This document shows, one piece after another, positions 9,085 through 21,500 of a stretch of 64,000 nucleotides of DNA. This DNA is from Phallusia mammillata (lineage: Eukaryota; Chordata; Ascidiacea; Phlebobranchia; Ascidiidae), in the NCBI GenBank assembly GCA_003260075.1, contig QLIY01000029.1, forward strand, positions 293,423 through 357,422. Reading direction: 5' to 3'. Position numbers and translations under genes: made by a program. The stretch's first letter is position 1. Every line of letters starts with the position of its first letter. The notes beneath the pieces were generated by a model. The model did no database searches. It was not told the DNA's origin and saw nothing but the letters and a program-made list of their open reading frames with translations.

Positions 9085-11001
9085 GTATCGTATGAAATGT
9101 GGTCAAATTAAAAAAAATTTAGGAACAATTATGCTTTTAAACGAGCGTATTGGCAAAATACCCACAAAACCTGGCTTAAAATGGCAACATGCTTAGGTTA
9201 TAGTGCCTTGTTTATGACGTCAAACACAGAATTGTCTGTCAGTAAATGTTTGGTCATTATTGTGTACAATGCGAATGTGTTATAATAATGGTTATCTCAG
9301 GATATAAAGCAGCAACAACTTGATGAAACAGTTTTAAACGTTGCTAAACAATGACAAACGTTATTTCAAACATATCATGTTTTGTTTTTTTCTAAATTAT
9401 GGCAAATTCTGCATTCTGTAGGAAGTTTATTGGACTTTGAGTTCTTGTGATTGCACTCATTAGTTTTACGTTTGCCATCTGCATTTTTGTAAAACTCGGC
9501 GCCTATGGCTGTGACTTAAACAACTAAAACCTTTAGCTTTGATAAAACTTGTAAATTAGACTTAATCTTTCTGGATAAAAAAAGGATTCTCCGACCACAT
9601 TTAAAAGCCAAATATTTATCAATGCTCATCCACTACTATGCATATTTTTTATATTTCTGCATATTATTGAATATGTTTGTATGTGCTAGTGCATGTGGTT
9701 GTACAGCCGCAATCCGGCACTGTATGTTAAACCACAAATACATGTAAATATGTTGTGTATAATGTGTGGTTTAACTTTTCAGGTTACACTCCAATGCATT
9801 TTGCTGCATCCTGGGGGCAAGTATCATGTCTTGAGGCATTGTTTGAGGCTGGAGCAAGCATTGAGGCAAGGTCTTGCCATGGAGAAAATCCCAAACAAAT
9901 AGCTGTTCGATATGAAAAGAAACCAAGTATTGAATTTTTGGACTGGGCAGGTATGGGATTAAACACTTTTGTTTGAATTATGCAGGGTGGTGTCAATTTC
10001 TTTAAACTGTTTCTTTATCTTATAAAATGTTGGTTTAGGTTTGTTATGTTTCCAAAAGGTTATGAAGCTTTGTTTTCGTTTCAGCAACAGAAAAGGCTGT
10101 AGAACAAGAAAAAAAGCCTGTTAAGAAGAAGAGATGAGAGTTTCATTACAATTGAAGTCTATTAGGCAGAGGAAGTTTAACAAACGTTTTTTTCCAAACC
10201 CCAATAAACTTGCATTTGAGTTCAGCTTTCAGTTTTGGTGCAAATGTTTATAATATTAGGTCAGGTAGTGAAGCAGATAAGACAGGGTGATTTTTAAGAG
10301 ATTGTATTACCACAAGTAATTATGTTTATGTTTGTAGTATTGGTTAAATGCAATTTGACCCTTTCGTGTATTTTAGCTGCGAAGATGACATTAGTCCAAT
10401 TCATAGCTCACATTCGGGAAATGATTGCAGATCCTGAAAAATTACAAGGTGTTAAACTGTCCAAGGAAGAAAAGGTACAATTTATCTGTGATATTTTGTT
10501 TAGTAAATGTTAAAAATAAATAAATCATATTTCATGATTATATTTGTCAACTGTACATGTTTGGGCTCAATAAATATTTTGCCATGTACAGAAATAACTT
10601 TGTAGAGTGTTAGCCAGCCTTTCAATTAAAAAGTGTCATCAAACGGAGCAATGACTTGCACATGAAATACAATGCTAAACAAAAACATCTCAAAAAGAAA
10701 AAGAGCTATTAACAGCTTGTCGTTTTTGTATGACTAAAATAATGTGTGTTGATGATTTTTCAGCTAAATAAATAAAATCAACCCAACTTTCGACAATGCT
10801 CCAATATGTGCAAAATGTTTGTTTAATCACTTAAATATTTTGCTAATATTTCAGTCAACTGCTATTGGATCTTGCAATGAGAAAGAAGAATGGATTTCAG
10901 AAACTCCAGATGCAACAGCAGAAGAATTTATGATGAAAAAGTTGGATTTGGAAAAGCAAGTGGAATTCCTAACAGAAAAAGTCAATTCTCCAGGTAAATA
11001 G
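8178..11001 (+). CDS. ANKRD45: ANKRD45-like ankyrin protein with Hsp70-lid-like C-terminus
   Basis: Exons 8178-8296, 8770-8939, 9783-9950, 10377-10474 and 10855-11001 join in frame (233 aa; stop TAG 10999-11001, although a donor at 10993 could extend it). The N-terminus is acidic. Exons 2-3 encode ankyrin repeats (GKTPLELASMLGRVDILKDL, then GYTPMHFAASWGQVSCLEAL). The last two exons resemble the C-terminal helical lid of Hsp70: an LVQFIAHIREMIADPE helix, a K-LSKEEK turn, C-x6-WI, then EEFMMKKLDLEKQV. Ankyrin repeats followed by such a tail match my recollection of vertebrate ANKRD45. A separate terminal exon at 10085-10137 gives a 169-aa form lacking the tail. Intron 2 carries a hAT-like element with a 64-G run. 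Being an ANKRD45 orthologue is likely but not proven; the role in the cell is not visible from sequence. Confidence 0.8.
8513..8584. repeat. Perfect 29-bp inverted repeat with 14-nt loop
   Basis: 8513-8541 is the exact reverse complement of 8556-8584. The 14 bases GCCTTTTATGATGA at 8540-8553 recur directly after the right arm at 8585-8598. The hairpin lies in intron 1 of the ANKRD45-like gene. The combination looks like a template-switch insertion; a hairpin RNA is less likely. Confidence 0.9.
8956..9507. mobile_element. hAT-like non-autonomous element, family 3 (about 552 bp)
   Basis: Terminal inverted repeats CATAGGCGCTGAGT (8956-8969) and ACTCGGCGCCTATG (9494-9507), one mismatch, are flanked by an exact 8-bp duplication GCTGTGAC at 8948-8955 and 9508-9515. 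No transposase is visible. The interior contains the 64-G run at 9020-9083, so the real length is uncertain. Inserted in intron 2 of the ANKRD45-like gene, nine bases past the exon 2 donor. Confidence 0.85.
9020..9083. repeat. G64 run (probable recoded gap)
   Basis: An uninterrupted run of 64 G inside the family 3 element. Its context is a GGTGGCGG-rich stretch, so a true tract is possible, but the other pure G-runs at assembly joins suggest an N gap written as G. Confidence 0.6.
10085..10208 (+). CDS. ANKRD45: Alternative terminal exon of the ANKRD45-like gene, with polyA signal
   Basis: After a TTTCAG acceptor, 10085-10137 continues the frame from exon 3 as a Lys/Glu-rich tail (ATEKAVEQEKKPVKKKR) and stops at TGA 10135-10137. 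AATAAA follows at 10203-10208, 66 bp later. There is no usable donor before the stop, so this is a last exon. Using it gives a 169-aa protein with ankyrin repeats and a basic end. Skipping it joins exon 3 to 10377 in the same frame and adds the Hsp70-like tail. Confidence 0.75.
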
Positions 11002-14000
11002 TCATTTATTTACTCAAAGCAGGATTAGAATTTTGAATGTGTGCTATTGGTTTCAAAGACCTTGATTTTAAATCGTCTATGCTTTGGCTTATTGTTACAA
11101 CCAATTTGTTGTATTTGCAAATCAATCAAACAACCTACCCCTAAATTGTTATGATAATGGCTTGTTTTCCATTTCTCAATGAAATTCGAGGCTTTCCACA
11201 TGCAGTTAGAAAATTAGGGTGTTTTTCTAACATTTTAGGGTTTATTTGTTTGGCACTGTTAAAGAAAAAATAATTTAATCTATAAGGTACACCAATAAGG
11301 TGAAAAATGATGGGGTCAATAGCCTTACTGGTTGATCTGCAGCTGTAAGGCTACTTTAAACATGAGGAAAATAATTCCATGTTAAACAATGACTCTTTTT
11401 ACACAATGCCGAAACACTGAGCTGTTTTTGTCACGTTCTTTCATTATCTTATGTATGTATTAGGCATACTCAACTAGCTCATATTCTGTTTAAGTACAGT
11501 ATAATTATCACTGCCGGAGTTTAAATCACAGCGATTTAGAACACCGTTGTTGAAACAATCGTTATGTAAATTGTGTTTATCTGTCTAATTTAAGTCTAAT
11601 GTAATTTTTATTTGACAATTTATGTATTGTTCTTGCTGGTGCCGTCTGAAATGTTGTTAAATTTTGTATCATTTGCATACTACAGAGAACATTGTGTCCA
11701 ATCATAACACAAGTGTTTAGTCGCTTCCGGGGGTCGTTTCTCCTTGACCTTGTCGCCGTGTCAAGTTCTTTTCCAAGAAATTTAAATCTCCTTAAGCCCA
11801 CGAAAGGGGAACCCCCCTAATTACGTACCGCGGCTCACCGAATCTCCACCATTATCTCGCCACTATGGAGCATTATGACGTCACTTAGTATCATCCAATT
11901 ATGCGCCTGTCGCTCGGGTCGCGACCTCTGCCGCTGTAAACGCTAAAAATAACTCCAGAAAAAACAGGCTGTGGACGTAATTTCTCCAATGTACAACGTT
12001 AGTAAGGATAACATTATCCGACCCTTTAGTTATCTGTTTTGTTAAAAAGCCTCTTAACCATTATTTGTTTTACCTGGAAGCTTGGCTTTGTTATTTTTAG
12101 CCGTTATGTGGCGTTTATTGTTGTTGGTGCTGTTAGAGGTAATTTTCGCAAATTGTTTGAAGCGTTTGTGGGCAATGTTACCCGGGTTCGAATCCATATA
12201 ATGAGGTAAATTGCTGAGGACTGATTCTATTTTTGTGTGGTACTTACCGCAAATATCTTTCTGTGGAATTTGTTCTTTTTTACTCTTTTGGTCTTAAATT
12301 AGAAGCTAAAATTGTCTTTTAGGTTTCGTTTATTTTGTGACATAGAAAACAGTATCCAACACCAATGTTCGAATGCGAAATAGTATTATACTTAAAAGGT
12401 ACAAAAATTTGGACCTTTTTACTTAGCCTATCTAAAACATTGGAATGTCTCCTTTAACTGTTGAATTTTGACAACAATACCAATGATCAACACTGAAACG
12501 TTAAGTTCGTGTATTTGTCGGTTATCTGTGACACGACAGGCATATTTGTGGTATACCTTGTGGCTTAATGTACGTCAATGAAGGGTCATTGCACCTGTTA
12601 GCTTCTTATAACCCGTTTTAATAAGTGACATCACCGCAGGTTATTTTGACCACAAGAGGCGCCCCTGGACCTACGACATTCGAGGTCTGTATTGAAAACC
12701 GTATTAAATCATCGTGAAGTATAATACCTAATCATGCCTTGATTGAACGATTCAGAATCATTGTCATTAATGCGTAATTTCAGTGCATATATACCAGTAA
12801 CATAGTCAGAACTAAACTTTGTGACAGGCCAAAAATTGGTGTCGAACACAAAATGTTGTGACTTTGTATAAATGGTTTAAAGTAGCCATTAATGCTACCA
12901 AAAACGTAGAAATATGCTGCCAAAATTTTATTTTCTATGACTTGCTATCACAAACATATGTTCTAATGTTTTGTTGTTTGTCTTTAAACTTTTAAACAAA
13001 TTTAGCCCGTGTGCTAGAAAGTAAGGGTAGCATTTTTACAACTCAAACAGTTTTAAAGCTTAATTTTCCTTACTTGACGCTCTCAAAGACCACCATTGTC
13101 GTTTGTGTTGAGCCGTGGGAAACATAATGTGTGATATTTTCTGGTGATGAGTAACTTCATGGGTCGTGGCCCAAATCGAAGTGGGTTTGTCGATTAAAAG
13201 GCTAATTACCCTACATCGTGGCTCTGGAACCGCCCTATATTAATCAAAGTCGACTTGCAACAGGATTACAGTTACTCATTGTGTACAAATTTACGACTGA
13301 CGAGAATTTAACCTTTATCTAATTTGCGGCTGAAAGTTTCCAAGAAAAATTGCCGAAATTTTTTTCACGCGTTTATTGTACTTTTGCGTTTACGCCCACA
13401 AGTCTTTGGTCGAAAATTTCCCATCGTTTTGGGTTCAAGCCATGACCTTTGTTGTATATTGACGCATTGACGTTTGCATGAACAAGTTACTACATCACGT
13501 GTGTAAAGGCCAGGTGCCATCCTCCGCTTGTATGACGTCAAAACTTGTAGGCTTGCCACACCTTGGCATATGTTCCGAAGCGATTCCGTACATTATTATT
13601 TGTCGTGGTCGTGCGTCTTGTTTCACGGTCACGAGGCGATTACAGCGATATCATCACCGATAATCTTTCCCCATGAGGTGAAATGTTATTTTTACCGCAA
13701 AAATTGCGACGATTTAGCTGAAACTGCCGGTTGGGTTTGGCCATCACCCATCCCCTTGCTTCGATTCCTCTGTCCGCGCACGACCCCACTCGAACTTAAT
13801 TACATGTGACGGTCAATACGAAACTCTTGTATCAAATACGTAAGCTTTCTAGGTCGTGATAGACCTTGACGGACGCGCCCTTGACAATAACAAAATTCAC
13901 AGCCAGTTTTCAGTGCCGCGTCTTCTAGTAATAACTGCACGACTTTCTCGCAATCGCAGGGTTCTCACAAGAGTCCTGTTACAAGCCCAGTTTTGATTAC

Positions 14001-14225
14001 AACGTAGGTTTAAAAGCTCAAGGCTCCCTTGTTTTTGGTTTCAGCACGATTTTCGAAACTCGATAAAGGGTTATCTGTTTTCTAAAACTTTTTCGTGACT
14101 CCCGGTCCTCATTTTTTTCATGTAAGCAGTGATGTTATACTTCCGTTAACTGCCGCATGGTCGAATTTGTAAAAAAAGGCCACGGCCACTGTTTATGTGT
14201 GATTTTATGGATTTGTTTTTCTCTT

Positions 14226-14261
14226 GGCGTCTATGTGTAATTGATGGCGTCTATGTGTAAT
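14226..14261. repeat. Short tandem duplication
   Basis: GGCGTCTATGTGTAAT occurs twice at 20-bp spacing (14226-14241 and 14246-14261). Confidence 0.8.
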
Positions 14262-16074
14262 GATTCCTTTTTCTGAGAAATGTTTTTATTTTATTTTGTT
14301 GTATGTGGAGTAAAATAAGCCGAATTTGTGTCACTTAAAAATAATTGGAGTTTTAAAGAATAAAGTTTGTTTGATAGTTTGGCCACAAATTTGCTAAAGT
14401 TTATTGTTTTACAAAAAATATACAGATTTTTTTTAAAAAAACTTTAGTATAGCCATTTTTAGGGGCTCTTGGTTAACTTGTTAAAAAACTTTTTGAGATA
14501 CTTAGGTGTGCAAATGCAGGGTATATAAATTCAAATAAGTTTAAACTTGGATTTCTTAACCCAAACTTTAGACCAAACCGTCGACAATAAAAAAATGACA
14601 AACTAAGAACTTTGTTCAACATTTGACCAAAATTATAACCAAGCCCTCATGTAGAGCGCTATTCATGATTGCAAAATTGTTAAACATTACATCATTTCAC
14701 GTGGTGTTTTCAGACTTGGGCACTTGTACCATGACTTCCGACCGCACAATTATCGCATACCCAACTCTGACGTCATAGATACGTCACTGGCGATTAATAA
14801 CCCATTCCTCAAGTACCACCAGCTGGTATTCGATAGGATAATCGTCGAAATATAAACCAGAAGTTTTGCCAAATTTTAGCTTAAATTTCCGCATCTCGAC
14901 AAAATAAAAAATTACTGACATAACCTGCATGCTTTTTTCTTCTCATAGCCATAGTGGGTTAGGCGAGTTAAAGATGCGTTTGGTTGTAAGTATGTTTTGT
15001 TTTAGTGATAAGAAGATTGGAAAGGTTTGTTTTACGGATATAACTTCGTGACCAAATCGTGTATCGCGGTAAACCTTAAAATTTATGCATGAAAAAAACT
15101 ACTTTTTAATTACACAATAATACTCAGTTTCAAGCACGCAGGTAGCTTGTTGGACTTTGGACCGTCGTTATTACCAAGAAATGTTTTTGGTTTTCTTATC
15201 ATTCTTCACAAAATTGTCCGACCTATACTATATGCAAAAATGCATTCCCAACACTCGCTTTTTAGCACAACGTAGATGTAATGTTATATCTGTCATCACT
15301 ATCAACGATCGTAAATTAGGTTTCATGCTGAGTTGTTATCATTTATAACCCGAAGTAATGATGTTTTGTTAATTTACTGCATTTATGGATATTTTGAATA
15401 AGATTTAGTTGTTCTGTCTTCAGTTTACGTGACGTCATACTTATAATTTCGAGAGTGACTCATGGTGACGATCATATTGCGTCACTATCTATCTCAATCT
15501 GTGTAAAGATCGGTAAAGAGGGTTTTTGTAGTTCGTGCTTGTCCATTCTAATCATCGTGTCTTTGTCTTTCGAAATCAGACAAGAATCTTTTTGCATTGA
15601 CGTCAAGCACATTTTGCTCAAAAATGATTTCATATTAACTTACGCAATGTACGACTTCTTTCGTGTCATGTGTTTTCCTGATGCAAATGGAAAGTATATT
15701 TAAGGGGCCCGTCGTGCTCACTTTATCGCCATTCAACCTTTAAAAAACTTGTGATTGCGTTTGTAAAAGAGGATTGAAAATCGTTTCAAAATCTACCGCT
15801 ATTAACATACCTGTCCCTAACCGTGAGAGATCTACATTCTGCATTATGCACTTCATGACAATATTTGTAAAGTTAGGCTTTGCAGGGTTTTTCAACCTTT
15901 TGCTGCAATACTTCATTAAATATTTTGTTTAGTTATTGTACCTTCCTGAGCAACTATTTAGGATTTGACAACACAATTATTTTGACATCACAATGACCTA
16001 ACAAACAGTTATGTGTTCAGCAAACGTGTATTTATTGTTTTACAGCCCCTGGGACTGGTAATAGCGGAAAGAAA

Positions 16075-16101
16075 TGACGTCACATTCAACTAATGACGTC
16101 A
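16075..16101. promoter_or_regulatory. Paired CRE-like palindromes
   Basis: TGACGTCA at 16075-16082 and again at 16094-16101, 19 bp apart, in non-coding sequence. This is the consensus for CREB/ATF bZIP dimers. No nearby start of transcription is evident. Confidence 0.45.
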
Positions 16102-17085
16102 TAACCAAAGTCACGACCCCGTTCAATTCTCGCGCCGATTTTTGTTCCATATAGTTTTCACGCACTAACCCTTAGCCACTAACTTACTAACTAACTTAGC
16201 CTTCCTCCTCAAAAACTACATTTAACACAAAGCATGCTTTGATTGCATGCAAATTTGCAGTAATTAATTCATTAATTTGCATGACCAAATTCTGCAGCAT
16301 ATTTTTGCGCTTTGCTGTAAAAAAATTGGTATTTGGAAGCAGAAACAAACTGTTTTCTAGTATTTTCTGCTTAGTACCTCTTATCTTAGTATTTTTTTAA
16401 AGGGGTTCTAACCCAGGACGCTCCCGAGGACGAATCTCGATCAGGTTTTTACGTCTGTTGTGGGTCGGGCGCTCTAAACATTTCGGCCGACCGTTATAGT
16501 ACTTCCTTGAAAACAAACCCTTAATTCTCTACTTTTTTAGGTGTTTGACAATTTTTGTTTATTTTTTACCCATTTGCGAACGATTGAGTAAAAGGTGCAT
16601 TTGTATGTCATATGGTTGTCACGAATCCAAAAAATGAATAATTTAGTAACATCACTTATCAAGTACGCTCAACAACAATATAATCTCATCTCATGGACTT
16701 TCTAATTATTCCTGTTTATTACGATACTAGTAGACTAATTGGTGTATTGGAGTGGTAGTACATTTTTGTCTTTGTGGCCAACTGGTTAAATAATAGACTT
16801 TTTTGCTTTCTTACATCTTCCAAACATCTTCCAAACAATCCATTATGTCTTCCTGTAGCTTTGCTTGCCAACCTAATCAGCTAATTCCTCTATACGTGCT
16901 TTTCAGTTTGACCACTGTGAAATGTATAATGTATTGTTCTTTTTTATATTAAAAGCGTATGAAATGTTATCAGAGGTGTGATACAATTGACAGCGAAACA
17001 CATTTGAAGGACAAACAACATTTTCTACGTACTTGCAACGTTTTTGTGGCACGCCTCAAAGTTTTCTATTCAATTTTCGTTTGAG

Positions 17086-17490
17086 TTGTTGAGCTAAAGT
17101 GGATTTCGCATTTTTCGAATGAAGTCGTTTTTACCATATTATGGAGTCGGAGTAGTACTATATTTGGCGACTTTTTTGTAAATTTATGTAAACAATAGCA
17201 GTAAATTGTGTAAGGGCAGCATGTAGGATTTGTTTTGGTCGGAATTGGGAAAGTATTTTACCGCCTTTACAAATCCTGGTTAAGGAAAAGCCTGCAGGTA
17301 CATCCAAATGGACTTTATATATGTTGCTTGGGGGGGGGGATTGTTGAGCTAAAGTGGATTTCGCATTTTTCGGATGAAGTCGTTTTTCCCATATTATGGA
17401 GTCGGAGTAGTACTATATTCTGGCCTTCACAATCCTGGTTCAAGGAAAAGCCTGCAGGTACATCCAAATGGACTTTATATATGTTGCTTT
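17086..17490. repeat. Direct duplication split by G10, with a large indel
   Basis: 17086-17329 and 17341-17490 are two versions of one locus around ten G (17330-17339). The left version holds about 95 bp missing from the right one, where TATATT joins CTGGCCTTCAC. This is what two alleles with an insertion/deletion would look like. Confidence 0.75.
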
Positions 17491-17611
17491 GAAACTGAAG
17501 TGGGTTTTAAGACTAAGTGCTTGCAGTCAACACAAATATTAAACTTTCATTGGTAGTTTTTCACTCAAGCTAATGCTACAGCTCTTTCGGATAATGTAAA
17601 AGTTCCTCTTC

Positions 17612-17752
17612 ATGCACGAACTGCTAGAAGTCATATAGTCTGGGCATGTCTCAAAACTTGCCAGTCAAATAATTGGGGGGGGGGTATGCACGAACTGCTA
17701 GACTGAAGTCATATAGTCTGGGCATGTCTCAAAACTTGCCAGTCAAATAATT
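17612..17752. repeat. Direct duplication split by G10
   Basis: 17612-17674 and 17686-17752 match except for a small insertion (GACT) in the second copy, and flank ten G at 17675-17684. Confidence 0.75.
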
Positions 17753-18512
17753 TGTCACATTGCTATGGTTTATGTGTGGTTCCCATTTTATCCAAATTTG
17801 GATCCTATATAAACGATTACAGCTTCTTGCGACGTAGTGTCTCTGGCCATTCATCTAGTTTAGATTAATCGGGACAAAATCAGCACGAAGATCTTGTAAT
17901 ACCAACAGAATAAAGCAGCCATCCGTCAAGGCTGAGAAGGCAGTTTTCCCCGAAAAGGAGTTTTCTTCAAATGTGAAGTTTATCCTTATTTGTGCCTTTC
18001 GACTTAGCTTAAACGAAAAAACCAAACAGCATATCGTCTGGTTGTTTTGATCGACAGGTGATGATTTGCCCACATATAGATACAGGCGAATCCATCATGA
18101 TTTCAGTAGCTAATACCGGCTTAACGCGTCACTTAGTCACTTTCACATTCCTTAGCACATGCCAGTCACTTGTAATTCTCGGGGTGGGGCGATTTACAAA
18201 AATTACAATCCTTCATTCCAAGTATATTTTTGCACTCTTGCAGGAAGTTCAGGCGCCCTTCTCGCGGCTTTGCCGAGATTAGCCCACTTGATGCATTGAC
18301 AGGATGCTACATGTCACTCGTAAGTCAGTCAGGTCATAGTTTCCAGCTTGTCCGGAGTTCATAGCTTTATTTGTCCAAATGTCAACATATCTATGCCTCT
18401 ACTTACCGCAAAGTTGATTGCCGTTATCTTATGAAACTATTGTTTAATTTTATGAGAAATACATTTCAATTTACTTCAAAGTGGCTATATAGGTTGAAAT
18501 TTTTAGGTTTTG

Positions 18513-18573
18513 TTTTGCCAAAAATACCCATTTTGAGAACAGGTTTTTGCCAAAAAATACCCATTTTGAGAAC
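18513..18573. repeat. Short tandem duplication
   Basis: A unit of about 28 bp containing GCCAAAAATACCCATTTTGA occurs twice, at 18513-18540 and 18544-18573, with one extra A in the second copy. Confidence 0.8.
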
Positions 18574-21500
18574 ACCTTACCGATTGGATTACTTTCGTTT
18601 TTGACCCATGAAGATAAAAATGCATAAACGAAGATAAAAAATCTTGTATGGGATTTGAAACCGTGGTGTTTAGGTTCTCATTTTAAAGCAAAAAGCGATT
18701 GGTTGTAAGTTTTTAAACGGCGGCTGTAGTGTTTATATTGCAACCGACCATCTCAACACACCAGACCAAGCATGTCGTTATTGTACATTGGGTTTGCATT
18801 TTAGTCACATACCTTTGGACATGTGGCAAATAAAAATATTCCTTTAAAAGATTAATCTTAGTGCCATGGGCAATGTGGTCGACCAAGCCGCAACCTTGTG
18901 CTAAATGTTCCATTTCGATGTGACTCGATAAAAATTGGGGCCATAAGTCAGCCACCACATTTACTGATCCTTACTCTGATGTTACTTCTGCTCTTTTTCT
19001 CTTTTATAATCTGCAATCTTTTCCTCCTGGTGTATTATGTCTCCCGTTAATGAGGATTGTAGCAGCACACAAACAATCACAAATTTTTTTTTTTTTTCAA
19101 CGCTGATTTTGTCCAATTTTTTAAACCAAAGATAATTTTTTTTTGTCATTTCACCTTTTTTCAGGTTTAAAGGTTAGGTTTACTGACATGTTTGCTTACA
19201 AAAACAAATTCTATGGTAAATAGTTTTGCTTATTTATACTTACTTTTAAGGCATAAATTTGCTAATTGGATAACAGTTTGCTTAAGACCGAAAAAAAGCA
19301 TCAATATGGAAATTTTTATTTTTCCTCTTCCGCGCTCTTTTCCCCACTATTTTCCTTCCTCCTCCTGATCTCCTGTCAAACTAAATACCAAAATCTCGGG
19401 GTCACAGCGGTATAACAAACAGGCATATGCGCGGGCCGGCCGATCCCAATCATGCGCTGATTTGTACTGATGGGAATTCCATACATAGCTCTTGTTTGTA
19501 CACAAACACGAATGTCGCGTCGTGCTGGCAAACGGCTCCAGATTATCAGCACTTTGACACAAACAAGGACACCAAGCTTAAACCACATCTTTCTCCACGC
19601 TTTCACCTTGTGTTTAGGCTGGAAGCTTTAGCTGACACTTGTTGCTGCCGTGATTGTGGCTATATTTGGACATAGCTGCCTATGGCCTGCAGTTGTTTGG
19701 TTCGCCTTCTAGTTTGCATTCTACGCATTTACCATCTTTGTGAGATGTGTAGTTGGAAAGGTTTTTGATTTGCGGTAATGCTACCTTGGTTTTACCTGAC
19801 CACAGAAAGATCTTGGCTCCATGATAGTGGGGTAACACTATATTTTACATAAATTTGTTTGTACCCTATTTCATGTCTGAAAGACTAATTTTATGAAATA
19901 CTTTTATATATCTTTAAAGTTTCTATGTTTTTTTTTTAGGAACTAAAGATGCCAGTTACGCGAAATATTTATTCCCAGTAAATTTATACACTGATCGTGT
20001 TACCAGGAAAATATTTTCCATTCTTAGTTATATGAAATAAGTCCCTTTCCAAACAGCAGCCGTTGGAACGTTTAGAGCACCTGACAAATCTTCTTTTCAG
20101 CTGCGCACGTGCAAATCTTATAAAAAGATAAAAAATGTTATCGCAAGTCACTGTTCAATCCATAAATGGCCACACACCTGCTCACGATTTCAAGTAAATC
20201 CCTTTCTCTTTGTACTAGTTGATGCTTTTACTTTATGTGTTCTAAACTAGCTGTCAAGAGTTGGTAAAACCGTAGAAAATTCTCCTACGATATAAATTGC
20301 TTGACTCTGTGAAACTGCTCACGATTTTTCACCTTGATGCCGAGATATCTAACAACTTTCGTTTCCAAGAAATTGTTGATGTTTTCCCTGTGTGAGCATT
20401 CCAGAATTTGAAAACAAACAATTTTTACCGAACAAACACTTACATTTACTATCATACTAAAGTATTAACATACAACTATCATTGTTATTTTATGATATTA
20501 AACTGTTGATTAAGTGGCGCAAAGGTCTGCAAACCAAACTATTTATCACGTGACCTGTGTATGGCTTCCCTTGTGGACCCTATTTCAAGTTGGGTAACTC
20601 GCCTACATTTTTGTTCACTTAGCATTTTAGAAACCTTGTTTGTGATATAGGATAATTTATTGTTTGTATTCACCAAATGTGTATTGTATACACATGCAAA
20701 CGCCTCGTCAGCAATTTATTAACTTGTTGTAAAACTTATATAGGCCCAAAACATTTTTAGCGTTCAGTTCAAACAACAAATACACAGTTTCAATAACAAT
20801 AACACATTCTTTTTTGTTTGCATCGTCTCAGAAGGTTGCCGTAAGTCGATTTTATTTATCGATTGTGAAGCAATCACTAGAGGTTAATTTAATTGATTTG
20901 TCGTATTCATAGATCCAAAAGACCCAAAAAGGCATAAATTATAGATCCAAAACGGCGAATCCTGTTGTTCAAGTTAACTCAAGTTTGTTTGCACCATTTT
21001 CACCTTTGGCACCATTCCAAGTTTGTGGAAAATTTTCCATCGCAAAACTTTTTCTCGTCCTCGCGTTATCAACCCAAATATCACGTGATGCGGCCAATGA
21101 CGAATTTCTCGAACGTCATAACCCAGAGCAAAAAAATCACCGTAAAAAAACAACCACAGAAGCCATGCGGCAGTAATTTGCCATGGCTTCTGGCTAAGAC
21201 CTAATGCGTAGGCGTATTGGTATCTTGTGATCAATCTCATGTTACTGAATTACCCTGGTTACCAAAACATAGAACTTTAAAGGTTACCTCATTTGATAAA
21301 AGTGTGGTGTGCAAAGTTTCCAATTTTGGCCATTCTTAAAATTAAGGCGTGCCTATAGATTACTAAGGTCATGGATTTAGCTCGGAAATATTGGCTTTAT
21401 TTTGACATTTCGTTGTATTGATTACAAAATAATAGCGTCTACTTAAATAAGATAATCATTGTTGATTTTTTTAGCATATAATCGCCACGTATGGTCTCTT

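Noticed and set aside
8975-9196. Open frame with a long poly-glycine tract
   Set aside because: It exists only because of the G64 run inside a transposable element; there is no other coding sign.
12185-12195. GGTTCGAATCC, like the T-loop/B box of a tRNA
   Set aside because: The flanks do not form a T-stem or acceptor stem, and no A box or cloverleaf fits upstream.
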